NCBI GenBank assembly: GCA_032717465.1
Contig: CM064671.1
Span: 52,190,998-52,254,997 of the forward strand
Origin: Coenobita brevimanus
Taxonomy: Eukaryota; Arthropoda; Malacostraca; Decapoda; Coenobitidae
Reading direction: 5' to 3'
DNA length: 64,000 nt
Part shown: positions 40,640 through 53,643 of the stretch, one piece after another
Layout: each line of letters opens with the position of its first letter
Numbering within the stretch: position 1 is the first letter of the stretch
The notes under the pieces: model-generated
Told to the model about the DNA's origin: nothing
The model's database searches: none
Seen by the model: the letters and a program-made list of their open reading frames with translations, nothing else
Translations under genes and position numbers: made by a program

Positions 40640-43560
40640 TTTTAATCACACGTCGTGAAATTTTTCATTTGGTAGTGCATTCCACTGATCAATTGCTGTA
40701 TTTGGGAAACTGAATTTCTTTATGTCTTTATCACCTCTCTTTGTACAGTTTTTTGCAGTGTCCTCTTAATGTTGCTTCCCGATAGGTTATATACTCATTT
40801 AGGTCTATTTTCTCTTTTCCTATGATGCATTTATGTAACATAATCATGTCTCCTCTTTTCCTTCTCTCCTGTAAAGTCGGTAGGTATAATTTTTTAAATC
40901 TTTCTTCATTGCTTAGATCCCTTAAGTTTGGTGCCCATCTTGTAGCGGCCCGTTGTACCTTTTCAATCTTATATACTGTATGTGTTTTTTGAGATGTGGA
41001 TTCCAGGCTACTGATGCATACCGGTACTCCAGAGTTGGTCTGATGAATGATGTTATTATATTTTTCAGCATGTCTTTATTTATATATGTGAATGTTACCC
41101 TCATATTAGCAAGAAGTGTGTTCATGTTCTTTACTTTTTTCATTTATTTGGTCAGTCAGTGATAGTCTGTTGTTGTTAATCACTCCTAAATCCATTTCCT
41201 GTTCTGATGTTTGTAGTGTTGAACTTCTTAACTTATAGTCCCAGTCTGGTCTGTTTCCACTTTTACCGAATTTTATTACATGACATTTGTCCACACTGAA
41301 ATCCATTTGCCATCTGTTGTTCCATTCATGACGCTTATTTAATCCCTTCTGTAGTCCTGTGCAAGAGTCTGCGTTTGTAATTTTCCTTTGCATTTTTGCA
41401 TCATCGGCAGTCATATTAAGATAGTTTCCAATCCTACTGTTGCCGACTATGTCATTTTAAATATATATACTAAACACATAATTGGTGCCAGCATCAAGCC
41501 CTGTGGAACTCCGCTAGTCACTTCCCTCCATGATGCGTAATTTCCCCTTAGCACTGTTCTCATTCCCTTTCTACTGAGAACATCTTGCATTCAATCGTAC
41601 AGAGTACCTTGGATTCCTCCTTGATGGTACTGTTTCCATAAAAGTCTTTGGTGTGGTACTCTTTGAAAGGCCTTCTTGAAATCCAAAAATATGCTGTCTA
41701 CCCAGCCATCTCTTGTCTGTGGTATTTCTGCAACTCTAGCATAGTAGCTTTATAGATTAGTAACACATGACTTTCCCTTTATAAAACCAAACTGTATTTC
41801 TGTTATCATATTGTGTTCTTCCAGGTGATTTACCCAAATTCTTCATATCAGCTGTTCTAAAATCTTGCTTTCGATGCTGGTCAGTGATAATGGTCGGTAG
41901 TTAAGTGGATTTTGACTGTTTTCTTTATTGAAAACGGTCACAATGTTTGCTTTCTTCCAAATATTAGGTAGTTTACCTTGGATCAGGGATTCTCTGAATA
42001 TTAAATGTAATGGACTGCTTACCTCTTCTGCACTCTCTCGTAATTCCCAACACGCAATCTCGTCAGGACTTAAACTTTTCCTTCGTCTAATATCCTCATC
42101 TCTTCCTGGATCACCTGTTTCGATATACTTATATTTATTAATATGTGTGGGCCTGCTTGTTTGTTTTCATCTCTCTCTACTTTACTTTCTTTCGTAAAAA
42201 CTAATTGGAAATTTTTGTATAGTACTTCACAAATATCTTCTTCATTGATATATATTTTCCCTTCATCCATTATGGACTGTATTTTATCTTTGACTTTTGT
42301 TTTGCCTCGTATGAAGCTGTAAAACAACTTCGGCTGATCAGGACTTTTATTAAATGTCTTCTGCAAAGTGCCGTTTATCCTCTCTCATTATCCCTGTGTT
42401 ATAATTTATTGCTTATTCGTAGTTATTATATGTTCTCTTACTATTATGTCGTCTGTATGTGATCCACAGCAAATCTCTTTTCTCTTTTGCATTTTTGCAC
42501 TCAATATTAAACCAATCCTTTGTCCGTATTTCCGTTTCTCTGTGTTGTGGGATATAATTCTGGAATCCTGTTTAATAAAATTCAAAGAATTTTTCATATA
42601 TAACATTTATATATTGTCCTCCTAGCTCCTCTTCTAAATCTATACGCAAATATTTCTCTAGGTCATGATAGTTGCCGTTTTTGTAGTTTATCCACTTTTT
42701 GTAAATTTCATTATCTCTAACTATATCGTATGCTAGCCTACAGTTGTAATCTAACGGTGTATGATCGCTTTTGCCGAATGGGGGGTGATAGATTATACTG
42801 TCAGTTCCATTTTCCTGCCTAGTGAATGATATAATAAATGAAGGATTTATTTATTTATTTTTATTTATTTTTTTTATTTTTTTTTTTTTTAAATTCTGGT
42901 GTTCTCCTTCACCTGTGTTAGAAGAAACTCCTGTATAAGATCCAGGAACTTTTGGTCCCGACAACTTTCATAGCTTCTTACATCTTGAGTATTCCAGTTT
43001 ATATTTGTGTTAAAACCTTCCGTTAGTATAATTCTTTCAGATTTTTCTTCCATTCTATATAGTAGGGTTCTTAAACTCTGAATTGTCTTTTCTGCCAGGT
43101 CTTCAGTTCACCTCTTTCCCATGTTTGTTTTGAGTGGCATATATAAATATGCCACAATTATTTTCCCTTAAGATGTACTAATCTCTACTGAAATTAATTC
43201 TACTTGTGAGAGTATGTCCTGTTCTATCTCTTTGACTTGGAGTCTTTTCTGTATTAGTAACATAACTCCTACTTTTTGTAAATTTTGTCTCTTCACCAAA
43301 TATTGTACCCACCTAAGTTTAAAGAGTCTTTAGACATGCTTAGGGTTAATTTTGTTTCTGTCTGACAAATAATATGCTCATTTTCGAAGATGTAGTCTTT
43401 TATGTCTAATAATTTAGATACTATCCCATCTACATTTGAGTACATGAACTTAGCCATATTGTTCACATATTTGCCATATGTTGAGTCTACTGCCCTGCTC
43501 TTATTTAGTCCCTGCTGTTTATGTACCATTTTCTTACTTCTGCCCATGTACTTTGCCAAA
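40640..43560 (-). pseudogene. CR1-like endonuclease and reverse transcriptase, broken
   Basis: The endonuclease start is AKFMYSNVDGIVSKL with QTETKL near 43360. The central linker is at 42070-42366 (NKSPDQPKLFYSFIRGKTKV). RT fragments occur in several frames: SIFLDFKKAFQRVPH near 41680, VTSGVPQGLMLAP near 41500, a TADDAK string at 41410 where families have FADDTK, QMDFSVDKCHVIKFG near 41310, and PTLEYRYASVAWNPHLKK near 41010. A C-terminal FPNTAIDQWNALPNE lies near 40680. Frameshifts and stops are frequent. Roles would be target nicking and reverse transcription. Confidence 0.7.
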
Positions 43561-44290
43561 AAAAAAAAAATAAATAAATAAATAAATAACTTCTCTCTTC
43601 ATCTGACATCGCATCATTCTTTCTTTTTGCTTCTTCCCTCTTTTCCTTTAGTACTCCCACTTCCTCTTGAGTTAGGTATCGTTTTTTTCATACATCTTTG
43701 TGTACCTCTGATTCCTTAAGTATGTTAGCATTTTTTTAATATATCTTCTACAGTGTTCACATTTTGGAAGGTTACTTTCAGTGGCCTTGACTTGTTTCTC
43801 TCATATTTCCCTAGCTTCTTCAGTTCCTCGACACCTTTCTCACAGATTTCCTCCGATACTACTGTACCTTCAATATGTTTGTTATATTTACCATCTTGAA
43901 ATCTCTTGTGATTCTCTTCCTTGTTTCTTCTTCGCCTTTACCAGTCATGACTATAAATTTGTTAATCCCAGCTGTTTCCTTTATCAGCCTTTATTTTTTT
44001 TTTTCTTATGATGTCTTTCACTTCTCTTGTCATGTCTTTTGCATCAGCCTTGTTTTTTAGATCTTGACTTGTTTGGCTACTTCTGCCCATGTACTTTGTA
44101 CTTTCTCTGTGTAACTTTTCATTTCATTTGCCTGAGTTATCTTCTCATCAATGGCTTTGCTTTGTTCTATCAGATTACTGGCTTGTCTAATTATGTCATG
44201 TTCATTATTGTACTCCTTGAAAACTCACTCATGGGTGACTATTGTAATTCCCATTTCTTTCATTTTCTTCTTCAGAATGTCTATCACAGC

Positions 44291-44581
44291 TTATAGCTTA
44301 CCTCTTGTTGATACTTTTCTGTTTGATTTCTTCACCAGTTCCTTATTTCTTTTTTCCCGTTCTTGGTACAGTTCCTTCCTAATTTCATCCAATCCCCGGT
44401 TGAAAGTTTCCTCCAGTTTATTAACTTTCTTTGCTAATTTATTACACACATCCAGCTCCACCAGGTCTGTGCAGTCATCATTTTGTTTTTTGTTGCTTCC
44501 CTTCCTCTTACCTAGGTGCACTTCTAGAAAGAACGCCATCATACAGAAATTTACTTTCTGCATAAAGCTTAGCACCTCCAT
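44291..44581 (-). pseudogene. ORF1-type coiled-coil fragment of the CR1-like element
   Basis: This 96-codon open stretch on the minus strand has a charged, lysine and glutamate-rich helix (LAKKVNKLEETFNRGL and following), a likely coiled coil. It stands upstream of the endonuclease as an ORF1 would. No zinc knuckle is visible. Confidence 0.45.
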
Positions 44582-44700
44582 TATGTCAGTGTTGGAACTT
44601 ACCCAGCGTCTGTGTTGTGATTCACTTGGTGCGTGTCTGTCTGCTTACACCACAAATTCCTTAGGGCTCTGATTATTTGATATACTTTCTTTAGACATCA

Positions 44701-44845
44701 CTTTTTCACTTTTACTTGCTCTGCAATATCAAATCATCAATAATTTAGCTTAGTGCCGAGTTTGTCTCATTTTTAGATACATTTGGGTATTGGATGCAGG
44801 AAAGCAGGGCACAGCGACACACGTCTGCCCTCTGCCACATTTCAC

Positions 44846-44891
<46 letters not shown>

Positions 44892-45257
44892 AAAACAACA
44901 GAGTTTTTATTTTAACCAAACTTCATGCTAGAGTTGAGTGTTAGAGAGGGGATTTACCTTTTTTTTTTTTTTTTTAAGAACTATTAATCAGATTGAAGGG
45001 TCATAGGTCTTCAGTAAACTAGACCTAGCAACCTCAACATAGTATATATATCCAATTCTGATAACACTTTTAAGTGGTTGACAGTAAGGCAAACATGAAG
45101 GCATTCGGTTTTGAAAACATCCAGTCAGAACTCAAGGTGACAGTGCAAAGTCAAAATTCGACCTGATTTTTCTGTGTGAACGAAATACCTATTAAAAATT
45201 TTAATCTGATTTCAACCAGACTACATATAAAGAATGGATGATGATCAGCCAAGAAGG

Positions 45258-45295
<38 letters not shown>

Positions 45296-46213
45296 AATAT
45301 GTCAAACTTAAAAGCATATGACAAAATTAGTTTGAAAAGCTTAATGACGATTTTCGGTCCAAAACATCGAAGTCAGTGTGGAAAGATTTACAGCACATTA
45401 TTTATAGTCCTATAATTTGATGAGTTTCATAGGTAGCTCAATATAAAGCTAGGAAAACATTATGTATTATTCCAGTTCGAAGGAAACATTTGTCCCTGTC
45501 CACAGTGCGTCTTGGTTGGAAAGGAATAAAGATTTTGAATGACATGAAGACGATGTCTACAGGGCTAAGTGAAACAAACAGTGCTTTTATTTGTTTTTGC
45601 TAATAATAATCATCACTTTCAGAGTGAAAAATAATACTCAATTGTAATCATTCCAAAAATATGCATAAAGAACAGTGATATATCTTTAAGTTATGTTTTT
45701 CAATAGAGATATTACCTAGGTAATAAGTTGTGAGTTCATGTAGATCAGGTTCCCAGCTGAGGTCACGTCAATTCCAGTACCGCATCCTTCCCGTCCCACT
45801 TCAGTACCTTAATACCATATGGTGTCTAAGGGCCTCATTACTCATTTGTTACTTTGTTCTTAACTACTGAAGAGGAAGGAACTGAACTCAAAAACGCCCA
45901 CAATAAACCATCAGTTTACCTTATGTCTTCTAAAAAGTCACTTTTCACTGCCAAAAATTTTTCACTCAGTTGGCATTGATTAGATAGCGCTGTACAACAC
46001 AAAACTTTTATAAAGCACAGACGAGTCATTGAAATGGTAATGAATGTGTACATTACTTAAGCAGGATGGGTCATATATCTTTCAATAACGTTCATATATT
46101 CTCCTCTTACTGGGTCATACCCTTGACCTTATGTTTTAAAATATGTCTGATGGTAATTAGCAGGTACTTTAAACTCTTAATAAAACGTATATTTATCGGT
46201 CAATTAGACTTTC

Positions 46214-46216
<3 letters not shown>
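44701..46216. other. Stretch without gene, with (GT)n and poly-T
   Basis: A perfect (GT)n tract lies at 44847-44889, and T runs occur near 44960 and 45260-45290. I see no coding signal. Confidence 0.6.

Positions 46217-46292
<76 letters not shown>
46217..46292. repeat. (TA)n microsatellite
   Basis: This is a perfect TA tract. Confidence 0.97.
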
Positions 46293-46294
<2 letters not shown>

Positions 46295-46329
46295 TTGTAT
46301 GTGATATTGCAGAGAATAAATCATAACAG

Positions 46330-46713
46330 TTAGTTGTTGAAGAGTAACATTAGAAGTAAGTAATTGCAGGCATAGACATCTACACTGTGGAGCCTTGTAA
46401 GCCACTCAACATCAAGCTGAGTTCCATCGTAATACATTTGTTGACGACTAACAGGAGAAGATAGGTTCTCGTAGACTGAAGTGTAGGTATCTGAGAGCCA
46501 TTCATTATCAGATCTTCTCTCACTTTTTCGTAGCCGATATTTTGTCTTAACGTTGCCTTCCTTTTTCCATCGCGTGATCCATCTGCTCACGGTAGAGACG
46601 CTGCAGCCCATTTCCCTGGCTATAGCTCGTGTTGACTTCCCGGTCATCCACAGCAGCACAAACCTAGCTCGGTCACTCTCAGCTGTTTGGTGGAAAGAAC
46701 TGCGCGGCTCCAT
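46330..46713 (-). pseudogene. Tc1-like transposase N-terminal HTH fragment
   Basis: The minus-strand start MEPRSSFHQTAESDRARFVL leads into a helix-turn-helix: STRAIAREMGCSVSTVSRWI with WKKEGNVKTKYR after it. This is the N-terminal paired-type DNA-binding half of Tc1/mariner-type transposases. After about residue 60 the resemblance fades and the catalytic core is missing, so the 127-codon frame is a truncated remnant. It lies close to (TA)n, the target type of this superfamily. Confidence 0.65.
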
Positions 46714-47102
46714 TCTCCTGCGGTGTAATTAGTTTCACTGTTACTGAAGAAGAGACACAACAAAATGCATCACTATCTATCTATCTATTGTCAGATCCCA
46801 TACCCCCGGTTGTGCAGCCTTGAAAAGGCTCCTCAGTCTTTTCTGTCCCTACTTATCACTATATTATTAGTTATTGTGGTGATGATCTATGCTGTTATCT
46901 TGTGGGGACCCGTTTCTTTAATCAGTCCTTGAGAAATCATTAGTGACTGATTCTGATATTTTTCTGAATTTACTATGTAAATCTTCATCATAAATCGAGA
47001 TTATATGCAACTAAATTCAAAACCAGTATTATGAGCATATGGAATTTAGAATTTTCCCATTCTCTGTGTGAGGAGCCAGAGCAAATGTCCTCCTTATTTT
47101 TT
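46714..47102. other. Stretch with no recognisable gene
   Basis: It contains (TATC)n near 46775 and AT-rich sequence only. Confidence 0.5.
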
Positions 47103-49192
47103 TTTTTTTTTTTGAATAACAGAACGGAGGAAGGAAAAACAAATGGGTAAAAAAAAAATAATCCATACACCAGATTACTGGTGTCCTCTGTTCATAAAAT
47201 ATCTGTAACAGTTAGACTTGAACAGTTGCGGGTTGAAATTTGGAGGAAAACAACTCTGGGGAAGCGAGTTCCAGAGAGATGCAGTTCGGGGAATGAAAGA
47301 ATTCTGATAGGCAGAAGTTCTGCAATATGGTTGAGTGACATTCCAGTCATGAGCGCTACCAGATGCCCGTGTAGCACGAGGGAAGGCATGGAGAGGTGGC
47401 ACCATGGACACAACTTCGTCTGAGCATTTGCCAAAAAAATATCTAAAATAATGCAAGGGAGGCAACATTCCTTTACTTGCAGGGGAGGTAGTTTATATGT
47501 AATGGCAGGGTTGTTAATGATTCTAACAGCTTTATTCTGAATTTTGTCTAGTTGTCTTAATGCAACCTCTCCACAACCATCCCACAAGGGTGAGCAATAT
47601 TCAAGCTGAGAGCACACATGACTCTTATAAATTATAGCTAACTGCTCATCGGCGAAGAAGTTACGGACTCTGTACAATAATCCAAGTTTCTTTGAGGCGG
47701 TTTTAGCAAGTGATCTGACATGAGAGGTCCAGCTGAGGGCACTGTTAAGTGAGCTTTTGGAGATGGGAATATTAGTAGCACTGAAGGTAATGTACGAATC
47801 TGGCAATATCTGTCTATTAGTAAACTGTATATATTTAGTTTTACTAGCATTAAAAGAGACAAGGTTGTTTTGTCCCCATTCACTGATTGTAGATAGATCT
47901 TGATTTATGGAGATGGCTGTACTGAGTTGAGAGGTAGAGATATTAGACTTTGTAAATGGATGTCTGAGTGTGAATGAACTATGTAGTGTTGAGTCATCTG
48001 CATATGAGTGAATGGGATTGTGAGTGACAGATAAGAGATCATAAATATGAACCAGAAATAGGGTTGGCGCCAGAACTGATCCCTGCGGCACGCCGGCATT
48101 AATTGAGTGGAAATTCGAATATACATCATCTACTTTTACTCTTATTTTCCTGTCACTAAGATAAGAAGAAATCAAAGGAACAAAAGACGTTAGTCCATAG
48201 CAAGGGAGTTTGGACAGCAGGGAACGGTGCCATACTCTGTCGAAAGCTTTAGAGATATCAAGAGCTACTGCATGAGTTTCTCCAAAAAGATCAATTGATT
48301 GATGGATGGTATGAGTTAAGAGACTGAGTATGTCAATGGTGGATCTTTCGTGGCGAAAACCGTATTGTCTGTTACTAATTAAGTTGTTGGATTCAAGATG
48401 TTTAACAATATGCTTATTAATTAAAGTTTCAAATACCTTACCAAGAGAAGATGTGACAGCTATTGGTCTGTAATTGGAGGGGTCAGACGAATTTCCTTTC
48501 TTCGGAACTGGGTGGATATTGGCTTCTTTCCATGAATTTGGGAATAAAGAAGTACGTATACATAGTCTGAATAATTTAGCTAGGACAGAGGCAAGTTCAG
48601 GGAAACACTTTTTCAAAACAATTGGCGGAATTCCATCTGGGCCTGGAGCTTTGTTGGTAGGTAAATTGTCTAGGATGGGTATCTTGTCTGTATTTTAAGT
48701 GGGGCAATTTCGGGAGAATCAAGTTCCAGTACTGAGACATTCTGGCTGGTATCATCTATGGTGGAGTTTCTGGCAAAGGTACTGGCAAAAATATCTGCTT
48801 TCCCACGTGGGTCATTTGTAATATTGCCATCTGAAGATTTTAGTGGGGGAATGGAAGATGACTTGTTAAAGTTATTATTGAAAGAATTAAGAGTTGACCA
48901 GAATATTCTATTGTCATTAGGGTTGTTAAGTAGTTTTGATGCTTGCTTTTGAAGAAAGTTTGATTTAGATAGATTTAATACAGCTTTTGCATGATTTCTA
49001 GCAATTTTAAATTGGGAGAGTGATTCAGATGTTTTTGATTTTAAGTAAGAGTTATATGCTAATGACTTTTGGGCTGTTGCTCTGGCACAATTGCCATCAA
49101 ACCATTTTGGAGAGTTTGATCTTTTAGTGAATTGTTGACTTGGTATGAATAAATCCACACATAAAACAAAATGTACTTTACAGAACAAGATA
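47103..49192 (-). mobile_element. Jockey-2 non-LTR element, 5' truncated
   Basis: Minus-strand element with RT and C-terminal region, ending near an A/T-run at 47093-47114. It breaks off near 49192 without its endonuclease, directly against an oppositely oriented jockey-1 copy. Confidence 0.75.
47175..49188 (-). pseudogene. Jockey-2 reverse transcriptase, two frameshifts
   Basis: The linker (48670-49188) has KRSNSPKWFDGN and ends with a stop near 48670. After a frameshift the RT (47192-48616) has FPNSWKEANIHPVPKKG near 48500, NYRPIAVTSSLGKVF, YGFRHERST near 48355, [14 protein letters not shown] near 48235, INAGVPQGSVLAPTL near 48080 and [11 protein letters not shown] near 47985. A second shift near 47465 sends the last part to the overlapping frame 47175-47468, which ends RYFMNRGHQ and carries TASLWNSLPQ, the usual C-terminal motif. 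Two shifts inactivate it; the motifs are otherwise well kept. Confidence 0.82.
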
Positions 49193-49199
49193 TTTTTTT

Positions 49200-50457
49200 C
49201 AGTTGTATAATTCTAATTTCTCCTCCAATTCCACCTTAGACGATTCCGACACTGTCCCTCCACCACTGCCCTTCTCTGACTTCCTCATGGCTGGCATTAA
49301 AATTTCTTCAACTGATGTATTCTCTGCCATCACTGGTCTCAATACTAAGAAGGTATATGAGCCTGATGAGCTCCCTCCTGTTGTCCTCAAAAAATGTGCT
49401 TACACCCTCCCTAGGTAAACTCTTTCGCTTTTGTCTACTTTTTATACCTTCCCTTCTTGCTAAAAGTTTGCTGTCATTCAGCCTGTTCCAAGGAAGGGTG
49501 ACCATTCTCAACCCTCTACCAATCGCCCAGTTGCTTTAACATCCTGTATTTCAGAAGATTTTGAGTCTGTTCTTAAAAATTTTAAAAACATCTTTCCTGT
49601 CACAACCTTCTTTCCGATCGTCAGAATGGGTTCCACCATGTATGCTAAACTGGTGATCTCACCTACCTTTCAGAATCCTGGTCATCCTCTTTTCGCGACT
49701 TTGACGAGAGCTTTGCCACTGCACTTGGCATCTCAAAGGCTTTCGATCGAGTCTGGCATAAATCTTTAATTTCCAAACTACCTCTTACTGATTCTATCCT
49801 TGTATGTGTGCCTTTATCTATAGCTTCCTTTCTGGTCGTTCTATAGCTGCTGTTGTAGAAGGCAACCGTTCTTCTCCTAGAGCTGTCAATGGTGGTGTTT
49901 CTCAGGGCTCTGTCCTATCACCAACTCTCTTTTGTTCATCAACCTTCTAAGCTGTACATCTAACTCTATCCATTCACATGGTAATGACTCCACCCTTCAC
50001 CTTTCCGTTTGATTGCCACAGCGTCCATCTCGGCAGTTACTTCAACAAACAGGGGATGAGGTTATGGCACACCTTATGTCCGACTTGTCTCATATCTCTG
50101 ATTGGGGTAAAAGTAATTTTGTTGTTTTTAATGCATCAAAAACTCAGTCAACCCAACAAAATCTTACACAGGAGTATCCTCAAATTTTCAACAATATCCA
50201 GTTTAATCCTGCATTATCATAAAACATACTCGGGGCTTCATTCTCTCGGGATTTACCTTGGCAAGAGTATATTACCACTCACATAAAATCTGCTTCAAAG
50301 AAATTAGGTGTGTTCAGCCGACTCTGTGCCTTCTTTATCCCTGGACACTTGTTGTCTTTATACACGGGTTTTATCGACCCTGTGTTGAGTACAGCTCACA
50401 TATGTGGGGAGGCTCCTAAAATACAGCTCTTCTGATCAAGGTTGAGTCAAAGGTTTA
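49200..50457 (+). pseudogene. Jockey-1 copy, 5' part, decayed
   Basis: The plus strand parallels the RT of the 25334-28267 copy: PPPLPFSDFLMAGIKISS near 49250, a segment with PVPRKGDHSQP near 49485, an FRQG-type region, DHSQ- and FDRVWH-encoding DNA near 49745, and an ADDS-like segment near 49985. Every 100-200 bp a stop or shift occurs. The element is cut at about 50457 by an RTE-A insertion and resumes at 53644. Confidence 0.75.
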
Positions 50458-53400
50458 CCCCATGGGGGTATTTTTTTTTTTTTTTTCCCCAAGAATACTG
50501 TACTCTCCCAGTATCCCTGCTTGTCATACAAGGCAACTAAAAGGGTTGGCGGAGGGTTAGTGCCCCTACCCGGAAAACAACTAACTAAAAAGACATAAAT
50601 AAGCCTCGGTCAAGGACTGACCAAAAGATGACGACCAAGGATCGGACAAAGGACATGGTAATTGGAACTTGGAATGTAAGGGGAGCGAATGATGAGGTGA
50701 AAGGGAGAGAGATTGTCCAGGTGCTTGAGGGTGCGAAAGATGATGTATGCGAAACAGCTGAAACGAAATGGAGAGGTGAGAGTGTGAGAGAATGGGTGTA
50801 TGGATGGGGTATATGTGCAGGAGTAGGTGGGAATGAGGGTAAAAGAAGAAGTATGTATAGTTGTGAGTAAAAGATGGAAGAAGAGCATAAGAGAGTATGG
50901 ATCAGTTGGGTCAAGGATTGTGTGGGTAAGAATGAAAGTTGGAATACAAATGTGGGCGATTGTGTGTATGTATGCGCCAACGCAAGATCGTTCAAGCAGA
51001 GTGAGAGAAGAGTTCTGGACAAATGTGGAAGTGTGCATAGAAAAGTTTGGAAGGAATGAGAGAGTGTTTTTGATCGGTGATATGAATGGTAAAGTAGGGA
51101 ATGTGAAGGTGGATGGAATAGTTGGTGAGTGGGGTGTGCCTGCTGAGATAGATGAGAATGGCAGTGCGTTAGTGGACATTTGTGCTGGGAGGGGGTTGGT
51201 GATAGCCAATCCCCTCTTCAGGCACAAAATGATCCACAGGTATACATGGCGAGTGATGAGAAGGGTGGGTGGTGAACTGAATGAAAGGAAGGCAATGATT
51301 GATTATGTGTGTGTGGATAAAAGGATGCAAAAATGTGTAATAGATGCAAGAGCTTATAGAGGTTGGGGAAGTGGACTTTCTGACCATTACTTGGTGGTGG
51401 CCAAAATCAAGGTCCAATTAGGATGGAGAAATAGAAGAAGTGAAGGACGGGAAGAAGGAGTATTTGTAAGGAGAGTGGAAAGGTTACAAGAGGATGAGAA
51501 AAAGGCAGAGTATAAGAGAGAAGTGGAGGATCGATTGGGCAAATATGAATTGGAGCAGATGGGAGACATGGAAGGTGTGTGCAGGATACTTACAGAAGAA
51601 ATATGTGCAGCATGTGATGTGGTGTGTGGCATGAAGAGTAGACGGATGGGGTGTGCAAGGAACAACGTGGTGGAATGAAGAGGTGAGACAGGCTGTGGCA
51701 CAAAAGAAGAAAGCATACAATGAATGGATGAGAAATAGGGGCGTGGAAGAAGTTGAGAGGCGGAAGAGAGAGATATATGTAGAAAGAAAGAGAGAGGTGA
51801 AAAGATTTGTAAGAGAGAGTAAGAAGAGAGCGGATGAGGAATTTGGAAGGAACTTGAGTGTAAAGTGGAGGGACTGTAAGAAAATGTTCTGGAAAGAGGT
51901 GAAAAGAGTAAGACAGGGTGGAAGTGAAGTTAGCAGGGGAGTGAAAGATAAAAATGGTAGATTACTAGTAGAGAAGGGAGAAAAAGTGAGCAGATGGAGA
52001 GAACACTTTAAGGAATTGTTGAACATAGAAGATGGAAGTAATGTGAGTGTAAGTGGCTGGGGAATGGCTGGGAGGAGTGAGGTGAGAAGACAGGAAGAAA
52101 TCAATAGGACAGAAGTTGTGGAAGCAGTGAAGAAAGTTAAATTGGGGAAAGCCCCAAGAATTGATGGAGTGTGTGGTGAAATGCTGAAGTATGGGGGAGA
52201 CATAGTAGTAGAATGGATGTGGAAAATGTGCAGATTGGCCTGGGAGGAAGGTAGAGTTCTGGAAGATTGGAAGTCAGGTATAATTACTCCATTGTAAAAA
52301 GAAAAAGGGAAAAAGAAGTGTGTGGTAATCATAGGGGCATCTGTCTTCTTAGGATAATAGGAAAAGTGTATGGTAGGATACTTATTGACAGAGTTAGAGA
52401 GACAATAGAGGAATTAGTTGGAGAAGAACAGGGAGGCTTTAGGAAGGGAAGAGGTTGTGTAGATCAGATACTCATTCTTAGATCCTTAGTGGAAAAGTTT
52501 CTAGAGAAGGGAAAGAAGTTGAATGCGGCTTTTATGGATTTGGAGAAAGCATATGAGAGGGTAGATAGACAACGATTATGGAAAGTATTAAGAATATATG
52601 GAGTAGATGGGAAGTTGTTGAATGCTGTGAAGAGTATGTATTATGGTGCTAAGGCTGCAGTGCGTGTGGATGGTGAACTGAGTGAATTTTTCTCTTTGGA
52701 GGTTGGGTTGAAACAGGGATGTGTCATGTCCCCATGGTTGCTGAATCTGTACATGCATGGGGTAATAAAAGAGGTGCAAGGTAGGGTATTGGATGTTGGA
52801 GTGGCCCAGGTGAGAGAGGGTAGTGTTTGGAAACTCCCTGCGCTGTTGTTTGCAGATGATACTGTGTTGTTGACTGAAGACGAAGGAGAGCTGCAAGGCT
52901 TGGTTGATGAGTTTGGGAGAGTGTGTAAGAAACGGAATCTAAAGGTGAATGTATGGAAGAGTATTGTGATGGTCTTTGAAAGAGGTGAAGTCAGTGAATT
53001 TACAACGAGGTTGGATGGTGAGGAATTGGAAAATGTGAGTACGTTTAAGTACTTGGGTAGTGTGATGAGTAAGGATGGAGGTTTCGAGGGTGAAGTGCTT
53101 GAAAGGGTACAGCAGGGAAGAAACGTTGCCGGCTCCTTGAAAGCAATGATAAGAAGCAGGGAAGTGAAAAAGTTGCTACATGACAGTGTTGTGATACCAT
53201 CTCTAACGTATGGAAGTGAAATTTGGACGTTGCTGGAAGGACACAAGTCAAAAGTGAGAGAAGTGGAAATGAGTTATTTAAGAGGAGCCTTTGGAGCCTC
53301 ATGGAGAGACAGTCTGACAAATGAGGATATAAAGGAGCATTGTGGTGTGGATGTGGATGTGATAGGAAGCGTTAGGAGGAATACACTGAGGTGGTTTGGC

Positions 53401-53643
53401 CATCTGAAGAGGATGGAGGGTGAAAGACTGACGAAGAGAGTGTATGTGAGTGAGGTGGAGGGGGGAAGAGGGAGGGGGAGGCCGAGGATGAGTTGGAGGG
53501 GTGGGGTGGAGAGGTATATGAGAGAGGGGTGTGTGAGTTGGGAGCGGGGCAATGAAATGGCGGGGGACAGGGCGACGTGGAGGCGATTTGTTTGTGGCCA
53601 CCCCGAACAAGATTGAGGCGTCTGGCAATAGATAGATAGATAG
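50458..53643 (+). mobile_element. RTE-A non-LTR element, copy 1, inserted into jockey-1
   Basis: A near full-length element begins CCCCATGGGGGT, has about 170 bp of 5' UTR, an endonuclease-RT coding region and a 3' end GGCAATAGATAGATAGATAG. The tail is (TAGA)n. The jockey-1 sequence lacks about 11 bp at the insertion point, and no target duplication is seen. Confidence 0.8.
50628..53616 (+). pseudogene. RTE-A endonuclease-reverse transcriptase, three breaks
   Basis: The first Met is 50628. Endonuclease start GTWNVRGANDEVKG is near 50660, then a frameshift near 50840. The second part has CMYAPTQDRSSRVREEFW near 50970, LIGDMNGKVG near 51075 and GLSDHYLVV near 51380. A frameshift lies near 51655, and a combined stop and shift near 52295-52305. 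RT then runs open to 53616: CGNHRGICLLR near 52320, EEQGGFRKGRGCVDQ near 52430, FMDLEKAYERVD near 52535, KQGCVMSPWLLN near 52710 and LFADDTVLL near 52850. The C-terminal end is HPEQD. The endonuclease SDH motif and RT FADD are intact, but breaks inactivate it. Confidence 0.85.

Larger units (their letters stand above)
40600..44700 (-). mobile_element. CR1-like non-LTR element, decayed
   Basis: On the minus strand, from 44581 downward: an ORF1-like coiled-coil fragment, endonuclease start (near 43440), linker and RT (42370-40650). The order and length (about 4 kb) suggest an almost full-length insertion. All frames are broken. Confidence 0.65.

Noticed and set aside
50585..53628. Minus-strand open frames across RTE-A copy 1, up to 282 codons
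   Set aside because: They are shadows of the plus-strand coding region, which carries the endonuclease and RT motifs.
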